Source: Microbacterium terrae
Lineage (GTDB): Bacteria > Actinomycetota > Actinomycetes > Actinomycetales > Microbacteriaceae
NCBI RefSeq assembly: GCF_017831975.1
Contig: NZ_JAFDSS010000001.1
Location: 2,356,001 to 2,420,000, forward strand
Direction: 5' to 3'
DNA: 64,000 bases
Under the pieces are notes generated by a model, which was not told the origin of the DNA, made no database searches, and worked only from the letters and a program-made list of their open reading frames with translations. Positions 50,198 to 59,988 of this stretch are shown here, piece by piece (within the stretch, counting starts at the first letter, position 1; the number at the start of each line of letters is the position of its first letter). The position numbers were made by a program, and so were the translations under genes.

Positions 50198-51208
50198 TCA
50201 ACGACGGAAGAACTCCACCCCGAGATCCGGGTGGTCGACGAAGACCCCGTCGACGGCGGAGTCGCGGATGAGGGCCCACTCCGCCTCCCAGTCGCCGAAT
50301 GCCGACGGGTCGCCGCCGTGGCGGAACTGCCGCACGAGGAACGAGTTCTCGGGCCGCGCGGTCCAGGTGAACACGCACAGGCCCCGGGCGTGAGCATCCG
50401 TCACCACCGACGACGGACCCGTCGCCCGGCCGAGCTTGTCGGGGGCGAGGATCATCCGCTTGTCGACGCTGATCCCGTCGACTCGCCCCACGAGGCCGTC
50501 GAGGCCCGCAGGCGCCGCGGTCTGCCGATAGGTGAGCGCGGTCTTGCCCTGGGCCGCGAACAGGTCGAACGGCCGCCCGGCAGCCTCGAGCAGGTAGATG
50601 TAGGCAGCCTCGACGCCGAGACGCTGCAGCTCGAACAGCACCGTCGACTCGAAGGCCTCGACGGTGAGCGGCAGTTCGCCGTGCGCCCAGCCGGCAGCGG
50701 TGAGCTCGGCGGCGATGAGCTCGGCGATGTCGAACCCGAGGCTCGCGAAGTAGGTCGCGTGCTTGATCTCGAGCACCACGCCGATCTCACGCCCGTGCTC
50801 GAGAGAGCCTGCGCGGATCAGGTCGAGCACGTCGCGCAGCCGCAGCACCGGCTGCTGGTCGTCGAAGCTCGCGCTCGAGACCCGCACGTGGGGCAGGCGC
50901 TCACGGCAGCGCAGCGTCGACAGCTCGTCCCAGGTGAAGTCCTCGGTGAACCAGCCGGTCAGCTCGGCGCCGTCGACCGTCTTCGTGGTGCGACGTTCGG
51001 CGAACTCCGGCCGGTCGGCCACGTCGGTCGTGCCCGAGATCTCGTTCTCGTGCCGCACGACCAGCACGCCGTCGCGCGAGACGACGACATCGGGCTCGAC
51101 GGCATCGACGCCCAACTCGAGGGCGAGGTCGTACGACGAGCGCGAATGCTCGGGGCGATAGCCGGGCGCCCCACGATGACCGATGACGAGAGGGATGCGG
51201 CGAGCCAC
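50198..51208 (-). CDS. Glycerophosphodiester phosphodiesterase family protein
   Basis: 336 residues. The GDPD signature is at the N-terminus (VIGHRGAPGYRPEHSRSSYD, GVDAVEPDVVVSRDGVLVV), with the metal-binding acidic residues and His in place. Further conserved parts are LEIKHATYF and DAHARGLCVFTWTARPENSF. It hydrolyses glycerophosphodiesters to glycerol phosphate and alcohol. GTG 51208 is chosen because a -10 box lies exactly six bases upstream; GTG 51214 would be the alternative. No signal peptide. Confidence 0.9.
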   Translation of the reverse strand: MARRIPLVIGHRGAPGYRPEHSRSSYDLALELGVDAVEPDVVVSRDGVLVVRHENEISGTTDVADRPEFAERRTTKTVDGAELTGWFTEDFTWDELSTLRCRERLPHVRVSSASFDDQQPVLRLRDVLDLIRAGSLEHGREIGVVLEIKHATYFASLGFDIAELIAAELTAAGWAHGELPLTVEAFESTVLFELQRLGVEAAYIYLLEAAGRPFDLFAAQGKTALTYRQTAAPAGLDGLVGRVDGISVDKRMILAPDKLGRATGPSSVVTDAHARGLCVFTWTARPENSFLVRQFRHGGDPSAFGDWEAEWALIRDSAVDGVFVDHPDLGVEFFRR

Positions 51209-51214
51209 CGTCAC

Positions 51215-51220
51215 AGGCTA
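51215..51220 (-). promoter_or_regulatory. -10 box of a leaderless start (GDPD gene)
   Basis: TAGCCT lies six bases before GTG 51208 and decides between the two possible start codons. Confidence 0.45.
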
Positions 51221-51310
51221 CCCGGCGCCTGCGAGCGGGCCGGGGGGCGGCATCCGTTCATAGCCCACTCCCAGACTGCACCGGGGCCGCGCGGCGCCGG
51301 TTCGGATAGT

Positions 51311-51331
51311 GTTGATCAACAGCACAGTGCT
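51311..51331. promoter_or_regulatory. Tandem palindromes upstream of the YccA-like gene
   Basis: GTTGATCAAC (51311-51320) is a perfect palindrome and AGCACAGTGCT (51321-51331) an adjacent one. They lie just after a possible -10 (GATAGT) and 33-53 bases before the start codon. Confidence 0.4.
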
Positions 51332-51363
51332 GTGATTACCCCCGACACAGGAGTGTGAGAGCA

Positions 51364-52281
51364 GTGGCCCTCGACAACCCCGCGTTCAACAACCCGGCGT
51401 TCCAGGACCAGCGCGCCGTTCAGACGTACCCCGGCGGTCCGCAGGCAGCGAACATCGGCTCATCCAGCCAGACGTCCTCGGCGCAGCACGGCGCGACCGA
51501 TGTCGCAGCCCAGGCTCAGCTCGAGGGCATGTACGCCGCCCCCGCAGCAGGCGCCGTCGACACCGACCGCATGACGGTCGAAGACACCGTGATCAAGACG
51601 GTCGGCCTCTTCGCCATCCTGCTCGTCACCGCCGTCGTCGGCTGGGTGTGGACCATGGCCGGCGTCGACGCAGCCAACCCCAACCCCAGCATGGCCCCGT
51701 GGCTCATCGGCGGCATCGGCGGCTTCATCATGTCGATGGTCGTGATCTTCGGCTCGCGCAAGAAGATCCGCCCCGCGCTCATCTTCGGCTACGCCGCATT
51801 CGAGGGTCTCTTCGTCGGCGGCATCTCGGCGTTCTTCGAGTTCCTCTACGAGGGCATCGTCATCCAGGCCACCCTCGCGACGTTCTCGGTCGTGGGCGTC
51901 ACCCTCGCGCTGTTCGCGAGCGGCAAGATCCGCGCCTCGGCGAAGGCCACGAAGATCTTCCTCATCGCGATGGTCGGCTACCTGGTCTTCTCGCTGCTCA
52001 ACGTGCTCCTCATGGTGTTCAACGTGCCCATGGCCGGCGGCGCCTTCGGTCTGCTGAGCCAGAAGGTCTTCGGCATCCCGCTCGGCCTCATCATCGGTGT
52101 GGTCGTCGTGATCATGGCGGCATACTCGCTCGTGCTCGACTTCGACAACATCCAGCGCGGCGTCAAGAACCGCGCCCCGCGCCAGTACGCCTGGCTCGGG
52201 GCCTTCGGCATCATGGTCACCGTCGTGTGGCTGTACGTCGAGATCCTGCGCATCCTCGCGATCCTGCGCGGCAACAACTAG
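51364..52281 (+). CDS. Bax inhibitor-1/YccA family membrane protein
   Basis: 305 residues. A soluble N-terminal tail rich in Asn, Gln and Ala is followed by seven membrane segments, with conserved SYLFALDF-like SLVLDFDNIQRG near the C-terminus. GTG 51364 gives the family-like start VALDNPAFNNPAFQDQ; the AGGAG is ten bases upstream. The family includes YccA and BsYetJ, thought to be a pH-sensitive calcium channel or leak. Confidence 0.88.
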   Translation: MALDNPAFNNPAFQDQRAVQTYPGGPQAANIGSSSQTSSAQHGATDVAAQAQLEGMYAAPAAGAVDTDRMTVEDTVIKTVGLFAILLVTAVVGWVWTMAGVDAANPNPSMAPWLIGGIGGFIMSMVVIFGSRKKIRPALIFGYAAFEGLFVGGISAFFEFLYEGIVIQATLATFSVVGVTLALFASGKIRASAKATKIFLIAMVGYLVFSLLNVLLMVFNVPMAGGAFGLLSQKVFGIPLGLIIGVVVVIMAAYSLVLDFDNIQRGVKNRAPRQYAWLGAFGIMVTVVWLYVEILRILAILRGNN

Positions 52282-52299
52282 CGCACAGGCATCCGCTGC

Positions 52300-52331
52300 G
52301 AACGGCCGTCCGGTTCTCCGGGCGGCCGTTC
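52300..52331 (+). terminator. Terminator of the YccA-like gene
   Basis: GAACGGCCGTCCGG (52300-52313) pairs with CCGGGCGGCCGTTC (52318-52331) at 13 of 14 positions with a four-base loop. Confidence 0.8.
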
Positions 52332-52394
52332 CGCGTTCCCCCGCGCCGCACCCCCCGCGACACCGCCGGGGTACCAGCCCACGCGGGCGGCCGC

Positions 52395-52400
52395 TAGCGT
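52395..52400 (+). promoter_or_regulatory. -10 box of a leaderless start (second LigD-type polymerase)
   Basis: TAGCGT is seven bases before GTG 52408 and supports that start over the GTG at 52399. Confidence 0.5.
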
Positions 52401-52407
52401 GGGGCGG

Positions 52408-53655
52408 GTGAGCCCGAGCCGGAGCGAAGCCGAGATCCTCGAGATCGACGGGCACGAGGTGCGCATCTCGAGCCCGAGCAAGGTCGTGTTCCCGGAGGCC
52501 GGGATCACCAAGCTCGACGTCGTGCGCTACTACCTCGCCGTCGCCGACGGCGCGCTGCGGGGCGCGGGCGGCAGGCCGATGGTGCTCAAACGGTTCGTCA
52601 AGGGCATCGACCAGGAAGCCTTCTTCCAGAAGCGCGTGCCCGAGAACCACCCCGGGTTCATCGACACCGCGACCCTCCACTACGCCCGCGGCACATCGGC
52701 CGAAGAGACCGTGATCCGGGATGCCGCGGGCCTCGCCTGGGTCGTGAATCTCGGATGCCTCGACCTCAACCCGCATCCGATCCGGGCCGAAGACCTCGAC
52801 CACCCCGACGAGCTGCGCATCGACCTCGACCCGATGCCGGGCGTCGACTGGTCGCAGATCGTCGACGTGGCGTTCGTCGCCCGCGAGGTGCTCGACGACG
52901 TCGGGCTCGTGGGCTGGCCGAAGACGAGCGGGTCGCGCGGCATGCACATCCTGGTGCGCATTGCCCCGCAGTGGGACTACAAGCAGCTGCGGCTCGCCGC
53001 CGAGACGCTCGCCCGCGAGGTCGAGAACCGCGCCCCCGGCCTCGCCACCGCCCGCTGGTGGAAGGAGGAGCGCGGCGAGAGCGTGTTCGTCGACTTCAAC
53101 CAGAACGCCAAGGACCGCACCGTGGCATCCGCGTACTCGATCCGCCCGCTCGCCGACGCCCGCGTCTCGACCCCGCTCGACTGGGACGAGGTGCGCGATC
53201 GCCGCCCCGAGGAGTTCACCGTCGCGACCGTGCTCGAGCGCTACGCCGCGATCGGCGACCCGCACGCGGGCATCGACGACGCGGTCGGCACGCTCGACGG
53301 CCTGCTGCGCCTCGCCGACGAGCTCGGCCCCGCCGAGAAGCCGCCGCGCGCCGGCTCCGCCGACGGGCGTCGGCAGTCGACGATGCCGCTCATCGAGGTC
53401 GCTCGCACGAAGACCAAGCCCGAGGCGCTGGCGGCGCTGGAGCAGTGGAAGCAGGCGCACACGAAGGCGGCCGGGATGCTGCATCCCGCCGACGTGATGG
53501 TCGACGGCATGCGCGGGTCGAGCTCGCTCTGGTACCGGGTGCGGGTGAACCTGCAGCACATCCCCGAGGCGGAGCGTCCTCCGCAGGAGGCGCTGCTCGC
53601 CGACTACGACCCGTGGGCGGGCAAGACCTGGCCCGGGCCGCTCGCCGAGCGCTGA
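52408..53655 (+). CDS. LigD-type DNA polymerase domain protein, second paralogue
   Basis: 415 residues. The polymerase core is homologous to the one at 8933-9979, with the Asp pair in LRIDLDPMPG (D139, D141), KTSGSRGMHILVRIAPQW and RWWKEERGESVFVDFNQNAK. It differs by a C-terminal extension of about 90 residues (KPEALAALEQWKQAHTKAAG and the following region) absent from the first copy. It is probably a second primase-polymerase for end joining or gap filling, perhaps with another partner. Confidence 0.9.
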   Translation: MSPSRSEAEILEIDGHEVRISSPSKVVFPEAGITKLDVVRYYLAVADGALRGAGGRPMVLKRFVKGIDQEAFFQKRVPENHPGFIDTATLHYARGTSAEETVIRDAAGLAWVVNLGCLDLNPHPIRAEDLDHPDELRIDLDPMPGVDWSQIVDVAFVAREVLDDVGLVGWPKTSGSRGMHILVRIAPQWDYKQLRLAAETLAREVENRAPGLATARWWKEERGESVFVDFNQNAKDRTVASAYSIRPLADARVSTPLDWDEVRDRRPEEFTVATVLERYAAIGDPHAGIDDAVGTLDGLLRLADELGPAEKPPRAGSADGRRQSTMPLIEVARTKTKPEALAALEQWKQAHTKAAGMLHPADVMVDGMRGSSSLWYRVRVNLQHIPEAERPPQEALLADYDPWAGKTWPGPLAER

Positions 53656-53661
53656 ACCTGC

Positions 53662-54321
53662 TCAGCGCGCCGCGGCCCCGCGGGCGAGGATCTGGTCGCG
53701 CAGCGACGGCGGCCGCTCGTCGCTGAAGTACGCCACGGCGACGAACTCGTCGAACAGGGCGCACATCATGTTCTCGAGCTCGCCGAGCGGGGTGGCGAAG
53801 CGCACCATCACGAGCTGCTTGGAGCCGGGCACCGGTATCCAGTAATCGGCGGTGAGCCGGATGGTCCCGTCCGCCTCGGTGCCGTCGTGCACAGGCTCGA
53901 CGCGATGCGTACGCAGCGCGGGCACGCCGGGACCCCGCACCTCGACCATCGACGCGCGCGCGACCGGGTCGATCTGCGCGAGCCCCTCGGCCATGACCTT
54001 CAGCACGGTCTCGGGGGCCGTGCCGATCGCGGGGCTCATGCGCAGGTCGGCCGGTTCGAAGACGAGCAGCGTCACCGGCAGCGGCGTGCCCGGTGCGATC
54101 TCGGTCGAGAACATGATGGCCCGCACGTCTCCCCGCGCACCCTCGGCGGCGGCTGCCTCCAGCTGGCGCCGAATCCGGGCGCGCTCCGTCGCGCGGTCAT
54201 CGGCCGGGCCCACGGCATCCTTCGCGATCCGACGGATCGATGCCGTCGTGGCATCGGCGCCCGACAGATCGACGGAGAACCACCGTCCGGGAAGACGGAA
54301 GCGCAGCCGGGCACCACTCAC
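53662..54321 (-). CDS. Hypothetical protein of the WXG100-associated cassette
   Basis: 219 residues starting VSGARLRFRLPGRWFSVDLS. The middle has a charged helix with many Arg and Glu (DRATERARIRRQLEAAAAEG), then beta-rich parts with TEIAPGTPLPVTLLVFEPAD and ELENMMCALFDEFVAVAYFS. GTG 54321 overlaps the preceding stop in a GTGA junction. No known domain; position suggests an accessory or chaperone-like role for the upstream proteins, which is only inference. It is the last gene of the cassette. Confidence 0.7.
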   Translation of the reverse strand: MSGARLRFRLPGRWFSVDLSGADATTASIRRIAKDAVGPADDRATERARIRRQLEAAAAEGARGDVRAIMFSTEIAPGTPLPVTLLVFEPADLRMSPAIGTAPETVLKVMAEGLAQIDPVARASMVEVRGPGVPALRTHRVEPVHDGTEADGTIRLTADYWIPVPGSKQLVMVRFATPLGELENMMCALFDEFVAVAYFSDERPPSLRDQILARGAAAR

Positions 54322-54806
54322 TCGGGCGCCGCCCAGTCGCCGTAGCGGGCGTCCATTCCGGTGAGGGTGACGCCGCCCTGGCCGGCGTTGCGGACGACGA
54401 GCTGGTCGAGGTCGGCGGCGGCGGCGCGGAGATCGACGGGGTCGCCCGCGTCGACCGTGCCGGCGATCAGCTCGATGGTGTTCGGCTCCCACGGGAGCGT
54501 GCGCCAGACCGTCTCGACGACCGCATCGAGTTCCTCAGCCGTGAACGGCTCAGCGGAGTCGGTGACGAGCGACAGCGCGAGGCCGTGACCGAACCCGTTC
54601 TTCCACCGGCTCGGATCCTCGACCGCCACGACCCTGGGCACGGCCGTCGTCACCGCTTCTGCCACATCGCCGTAATCCACGGTCGCCTCCTCCGAATTCT
54701 GGGTGCCCTGAGGCACGACGCCGCACCCTGCAAGCGCCCCGCCCAGCAGTGCTCCCGCCAGCACGAGGGCGGGCAGCAGACGCATCCCCTTGCTCTGTCT
54801 TGCCAT
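54318..54806 (-). CDS. Predicted lipoprotein of the WXG100-associated cassette
   Basis: 162 residues. The signal peptide MRLLPALVLAGALLGGALAG leads to a Cys (lipobox LAGC). The mature part has VVAVEDPSRWKNGFGHGLAL and ELIAGTVDAGDPVDLRAAAA and no recognised domain. ATG 54806 is three bases past the stop of the hydrolase gene, so it may be translated by reinitiation. It probably sits at the outer face of the membrane near the hydrolase. Confidence 0.75.
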   Translation of the reverse strand: MARQSKGMRLLPALVLAGALLGGALAGCGVVPQGTQNSEEATVDYGDVAEAVTTAVPRVVAVEDPSRWKNGFGHGLALSLVTDSAEPFTAEELDAVVETVWRTLPWEPNTIELIAGTVDAGDPVDLRAAAADLDQLVVRNAGQGGVTLTGMDARYGDWAAPE

Positions 54807-54808
54807 CG

Positions 54809-56374
54809 TCACTCGGTCCATTGGTAGTACGACGTGTCCACGTACCCATTGTCGTTGAAGAAGTTGCCGAGGTCGGGATGGTTCGCCTGCACCTCGCCGA
54901 TGTGGTCCTCCAGCGTCGCCGAGTAGTCGACGGAGTTGTGGGCTTCGACATCGACCCCGAGGGTCGGGTTGGGCGTCGGAGGATCGACGCGGATCGACGT
55001 CCAGTTCGATCCGTGCTCGATGCTGTCGACGTCTCCCCCGAGGAAGTCCAGTCTCGGTACCGGGTCGCCGTTGTGCTGCACCGAGACGACGTCGACGTCG
55101 TTCGGGATGGGCATGTGGTCGATCGGCGCACCCGACACGACGACCGCCTGCCAGTTGTAGTCGGAGTTGTACGCGGCCAGGTGCCCGGCCATGATCCCGC
55201 CCTGGCTGAACCCGACGAGCATGACCGGATCGTCGGGGCCGATCCCCTCCTGCGCCATCGCGTCGAGCACCGCACGCTCGTACTGCGTCTGCAGCGCGGG
55301 TGTCAGCATCAGCGCCAGGTTGCTGTCGAGGTCGTTCACGGCGCCCTGATCGCCGAACCGCGACAGCCACTCCTGGGTGCTCGGCAGGGTGACGGTGTAG
55401 TACCAGCCGTCGGGCCCGAGCACCTTGGTGATCTTGACGACGGTGTCCGTCTCGCCACCGAGCTTGTCCACCTCGGTCGTGCCGTCGAGCACGGTGGCGA
55501 GGCTCGGGTCGTCGGGCTTCTTGTTCTCGTCGCCGGCATACGGGTCGGTCCCACTCACGGCCGGTGTCGGCTTGAGCACGTCCGACAGCACGCTCGCGAT
55601 GAGGAAGGCGGCGAGGACGCCCGCGATGACCGCGCCGATGATGAGGCCGATCGTGCCGAACAGCGCTCCGATCGCGACGATGAGAAGCAGGATGGCGATC
55701 GTGGCGAGGATTGCGACGAGCGTGTCTGCGATCGCCTTGAGGAGGTTGACCACGTCCTCGAGGAAATCGCCGATCCACTCCCCGATCCCGGCGAGGAAGT
55801 CGCCGATGTCGGAGAAGAACTCGCCGACGCCATCCCAGAAGCCCTCGTTCGTCGCGTCGATCGCCGCATCGATCCTGCGGATCGCGGTCTCGGCCGCATC
55901 GTCCATGTCTTCGCGTGCCCGCTCGATGCGCCGCTCGGCGGCGGCCACGGCGGCGGAGGCATCGTCGGCGTCCCGCTGCGCGCCCGACACCCGACCGGTG
56001 AGGCTCGGCGACGGGTCGTCGGCGGCGTTCGCCTGGTCGGTGAGATCTTCGAGGGCGCGGTCGGCACGGCTCTGCTCGAGAAGCGCCTCATCGAGGTCGT
56101 CCTGGGCGCGGTGCGCATCGTCGTGCGCCGTCGTGAGTGCGACAGCGTACTCCGAGATCGCGTCGGCCGTGCCCTTGTAGCGGGGCTGGATGCGCTCGAG
56201 CTCGGCGGATATCTGCTCGTTCTGCTCGGCGAGCGCCCGCACTGCCTGGCCCTCGTCATCGTCGGAGACGATGCCGCGGAGTTCGCGGATGACGGAGCGG
56301 ATGACCTCGGCCGACGACACGAGGTCGACCGCTCGCGCCGACAATTCCGCCGGGTGCCCGGGAAGGACGCTCAT
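54809..56374 (-). CDS. Large membrane-linked serine hydrolase with coiled coil and WXG motif
   Basis: 521 residues. The N-terminal half is helical and charged (about 1-170) with a W-D-G at 180-182 (FWDG), then hydrophobic segments at about 211-262. The C-terminal half has the nucleophile elbow MLVGFSQGGIM (S390) and plausible acid and base in NGDPVP (D437) and AHNSVDY (H479), the order of an alpha/beta hydrolase or PE-PPE-like lipase. ATG 56374 overlaps the ESAT-6-like stop by four bases. A cell-surface or type-VII-secreted lipase/esterase is likely; substrate unknown. Confidence 0.75.
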   Translation of the reverse strand: MSVLPGHPAELSARAVDLVSSAEVIRSVIRELRGIVSDDDEGQAVRALAEQNEQISAELERIQPRYKGTADAISEYAVALTTAHDDAHRAQDDLDEALLEQSRADRALEDLTDQANAADDPSPSLTGRVSGAQRDADDASAAVAAAERRIERAREDMDDAAETAIRRIDAAIDATNEGFWDGVGEFFSDIGDFLAGIGEWIGDFLEDVVNLLKAIADTLVAILATIAILLLIVAIGALFGTIGLIIGAVIAGVLAAFLIASVLSDVLKPTPAVSGTDPYAGDENKKPDDPSLATVLDGTTEVDKLGGETDTVVKITKVLGPDGWYYTVTLPSTQEWLSRFGDQGAVNDLDSNLALMLTPALQTQYERAVLDAMAQEGIGPDDPVMLVGFSQGGIMAGHLAAYNSDYNWQAVVVSGAPIDHMPIPNDVDVVSVQHNGDPVPRLDFLGGDVDSIEHGSNWTSIRVDPPTPNPTLGVDVEAHNSVDYSATLEDHIGEVQANHPDLGNFFNDNGYVDTSYYQWTE

Positions 56375-56655
56375 CCGCCCTCTCCGTCCTGCGCCATCTT
56401 CGCGTCGAGATCACGGAACGTGTCGACGATCGCCTGCATGAAGTCGGCCTGGGAGCGCAGGTTCTCCTGCAGGTCTTCGCGCGCGTTGTCCCACTTGCCG
56501 CCGAAGTCCTCGATCTTGTCGGCGAGACCCCCGTGACCGGTGAGGCTCCCGAGGTCGTCGGCGAACTTCTCGGCCTCCTCGAAGGTGGTCGCGAGGTTCT
56601 TCGCCGAGCTCGCGGTCGACTCGAGCCGCGCAAGGTCCATCCGGACGTCGGTCAT
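56371..56655 (-). CDS. ESAT-6-like (WXG100 superfamily) protein
   Basis: 94 residues, close to the 100-residue norm. Helical hairpin: MTDVRMDLARLESTASSAKN, FEEAEKFADDLGS, then a turn at GGKWDNAREDL, where W-D-N replaces the usual W-x-G, and a second helix to the end. ATG 56655 overlaps the preceding stop by four bases. It is probably a substrate or chaperone for a type VII-like export step; no EccC gene is in the window. Confidence 0.7.
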   Translation of the reverse strand: MTDVRMDLARLESTASSAKNLATTFEEAEKFADDLGSLTGHGGLADKIEDFGGKWDNAREDLQENLRSQADFMQAIVDTFRDLDAKMAQDGEGG

Positions 56656-56837
56656 CGATCTCCCCCATCGTGGCGCGGGGCGGCGCTGCCGCGTCGGTCC
56701 GCCGCAGTGCGCAGCCACTCGCCCAGGGCGGCGTCGGCCGCGCGCACCTCGGCGCGCAGGGCGTCGGCATCCGCCGCGGACTCGGGCACGCGCACGCGCA
56801 ACCCACCCAGCGCCGCGGTCAGCGCATCATTCGACAT
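56652..56837 (-). CDS. Small protein leading the WXG100-associated cassette
   Basis: 61 residues, MSNDALTAALGGLRVRVPES to RRGSAAPRHDGGDR. It has an AGGGAG site seven bases upstream of ATG 56837 and a -10-like TAGCGT at 56900-56905. It is helical in the middle with a basic tail and may be the partner of the ESAT-6-like protein. No homologous family is recognised. Confidence 0.65.
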   Translation of the reverse strand: MSNDALTAALGGLRVRVPESAADADALRAEVRAADAALGEWLRTAADRRGSAAPRHDGGDR

Positions 56838-56899
56838 GGTGAGACTCCCTGAGAGCGGAGGCGGACAGCCGCGGCCGAGACCGGCAGCGCGACGCCACC

Positions 56900-56905
56900 A
56901 CGCTA
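56900..56905 (-). promoter_or_regulatory. Possible -10 box of the cassette
   Basis: TAGCGT on the minus strand about 63 bases before ATG 56837. No good -35 is seen. The gap 56838-56951 has nothing else. Confidence 0.4.
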
Positions 56906-56951
56906 CCGGGCATCGCCGTCCCGCTTCGATGGGGACAAGTACCCATCGGCG

Positions 56952-58316
56952 TCATCCGCGCGAAGCGACCGCCGCCTGCAGCGCGGCGACCAGAGCAGGC
57001 TGCACGGCGTCCGCGGTGAAGCCCGCGGCGGCCGTCCGTGCGCGCGACGCCAGCGCGAGGCGCCGGTCGTCGTCGAGCAGCAGCCCGATCACCGCCTCGG
57101 CGAGGGCGTCGACGTCACCCGGCGCCACCAGCACGCCCGCATCGCCGATCGTCTCACGCGGTCCGTACCGCGCATCGGTCGAGACGACCGGCAGCCCGCG
57201 CGCCATCGCCTCGGCGATCGACAGCCCCTGCCCCTCGAACGCGGTCGCGGTGAGGAACAGCGCCGCCCGATCGAAGATCGCATCGCGTTCCGACGTCACC
57301 CCGTGGAGGGTCACCGACCCGCCCAGCCCCAGCTCGTCGATGAGGGCCTGCAGCTCGCCGCGCAGCGGCCCGTCGCCGTACACGTCGAGGCGCGCATCGG
57401 GCACTGCCGACACGACCTGCCCCCAGGCCCGCACGGCCAGATCGACGCGCTTCTGGGGCGCGAGCCGGTTGAGCATCACGACCGTGCGCCCGTCGCGCGC
57501 ACCAGACGGTTCGTCTCCCAGCTCGATCGGATTGGGAACGACGTGCGACCGGTCGGCGTGCCCGAACCGCGACGCGACGTCGTCGCGCTGCGCGGCCGTC
57601 GGCCAGAGCACGGCGTCGTACGCGCCGAGCGTCGCCAGCCACCGACGCCACAGCCCTACGACCGGAGCCGACGGGTCGTCGTGGGGTGCGGGCAGGTGCG
57701 AGTTGTGCACGGTGTGGACGAGCCGCACGCGCGGGTCGGACCAGCCGACCAGCGCCTCGCCGATCTGTCGGGACTCGCACACCACCACGAAGAGCCGATC
57801 GGGGTCACCGGCGGCCGCTCGCCGCTCGGCGGCGATGTGCTCGAGCCACGCGATGTACAGGCCGGGGAAGCCCGCGACGACCCGATCGCCGTCCGGTGCG
57901 TGCGCCACGACGGCGGCGTCGCGCAGATGCCACTCGGGATCGTCCTGGAAGACCGGCAGCGACACGATCGGCCGGCCCGCGGCATCCGTCACCTCTCGGT
58001 ACTCCACGCCGGCAGCGCGTCCCCCGGGCGCACCGGCGTCGAACAGCCACGTGGGATCGGCCGCGAGGTCGTCGAACAGGTTGCGGAACGAGGATGCCGT
58101 GGCCAGCAGACCCGCCTCGACGAACTCCTGCCGCTGCGCGGCGTGCACCTCGGCCGACTGGCCGTCGACGCTCAGCATCAGCGGATCACGCGCCCCCGCC
58201 GCCGCGAGCAGCCGCACCCGCGTGGGCACCGCGACCGCGAATCCGCCGTCGAGCCCCAGGGCGATGCGGCTGCCGAGCACCACGTAGTCGGCGTCGGGCA
58301 GCGCGTTCGAAGTCAC
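56952..58316 (-). CDS. Glycosyltransferase family 4/1-type protein
   Basis: 454 residues with the GT-B fold. The C-terminal nucleotide-sugar-binding half has VVMLNRLAPQKRVDLAVRAW, LDVYGDGPLRGELQALIDEL, SVTLHGVTSERDAIFDRAAL and FEGQGLSIAEAMARGLPVVS (E-x7-E motif). It resembles teichoic-acid or polyglycerol-phosphate glucosyltransferases of the TagE/Gtf1 type. GTG 58316 is chosen as the first codon. Its acceptor is unknown, perhaps a cell-surface polymer. Confidence 0.85.
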   Translation of the reverse strand: MTSNALPDADYVVLGSRIALGLDGGFAVAVPTRVRLLAAAGARDPLMLSVDGQSAEVHAAQRQEFVEAGLLATASSFRNLFDDLAADPTWLFDAGAPGGRAAGVEYREVTDAAGRPIVSLPVFQDDPEWHLRDAAVVAHAPDGDRVVAGFPGLYIAWLEHIAAERRAAAGDPDRLFVVVCESRQIGEALVGWSDPRVRLVHTVHNSHLPAPHDDPSAPVVGLWRRWLATLGAYDAVLWPTAAQRDDVASRFGHADRSHVVPNPIELGDEPSGARDGRTVVMLNRLAPQKRVDLAVRAWGQVVSAVPDARLDVYGDGPLRGELQALIDELGLGGSVTLHGVTSERDAIFDRAALFLTATAFEGQGLSIAEAMARGLPVVSTDARYGPRETIGDAGVLVAPGDVDALAEAVIGLLLDDDRRLALASRARTAAAGFTADAVQPALVAALQAAVASRG

Positions 58317-58322
58317 CCGTCA

Positions 58323-58328
58323 ATCCTG
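58323..58328 (-). promoter_or_regulatory. Possible -10 box, glycosyltransferase
   Basis: CAGGAT is six bases before GTG 58316. Confidence 0.35.
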
Positions 58329-58368
58329 CCGGTTCGCCGCGGCAGCGCGAAACGATGGCGTGAGACGA

Positions 58369-58400
58369 CGGATGCCGCGGGCACAGGCCCGCGGCATCCG
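58369..58400 (-). terminator. Terminator of guaA
   Basis: CGGATGCCGCGGGC (58369-58382) pairs perfectly with GCCCGCGGCATCCG (58387-58400) around ACAG, five bases after the guaA stop. The stem is built from the GGATGCC/GGCATCC pair. Confidence 0.9.
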
Positions 58401-58404
58401 GAAG

Positions 58405-59984
<1,580 letters not shown>

Positions 59985-59988
<4 letters not shown>

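Noticed and set aside
53662..56837. Complete type VII (ESX) secretion locus
   Set aside because: No EccC-type ATPase, EccB/D/E or mycosin is encoded here; only substrate-like and accessory-like proteins are present.
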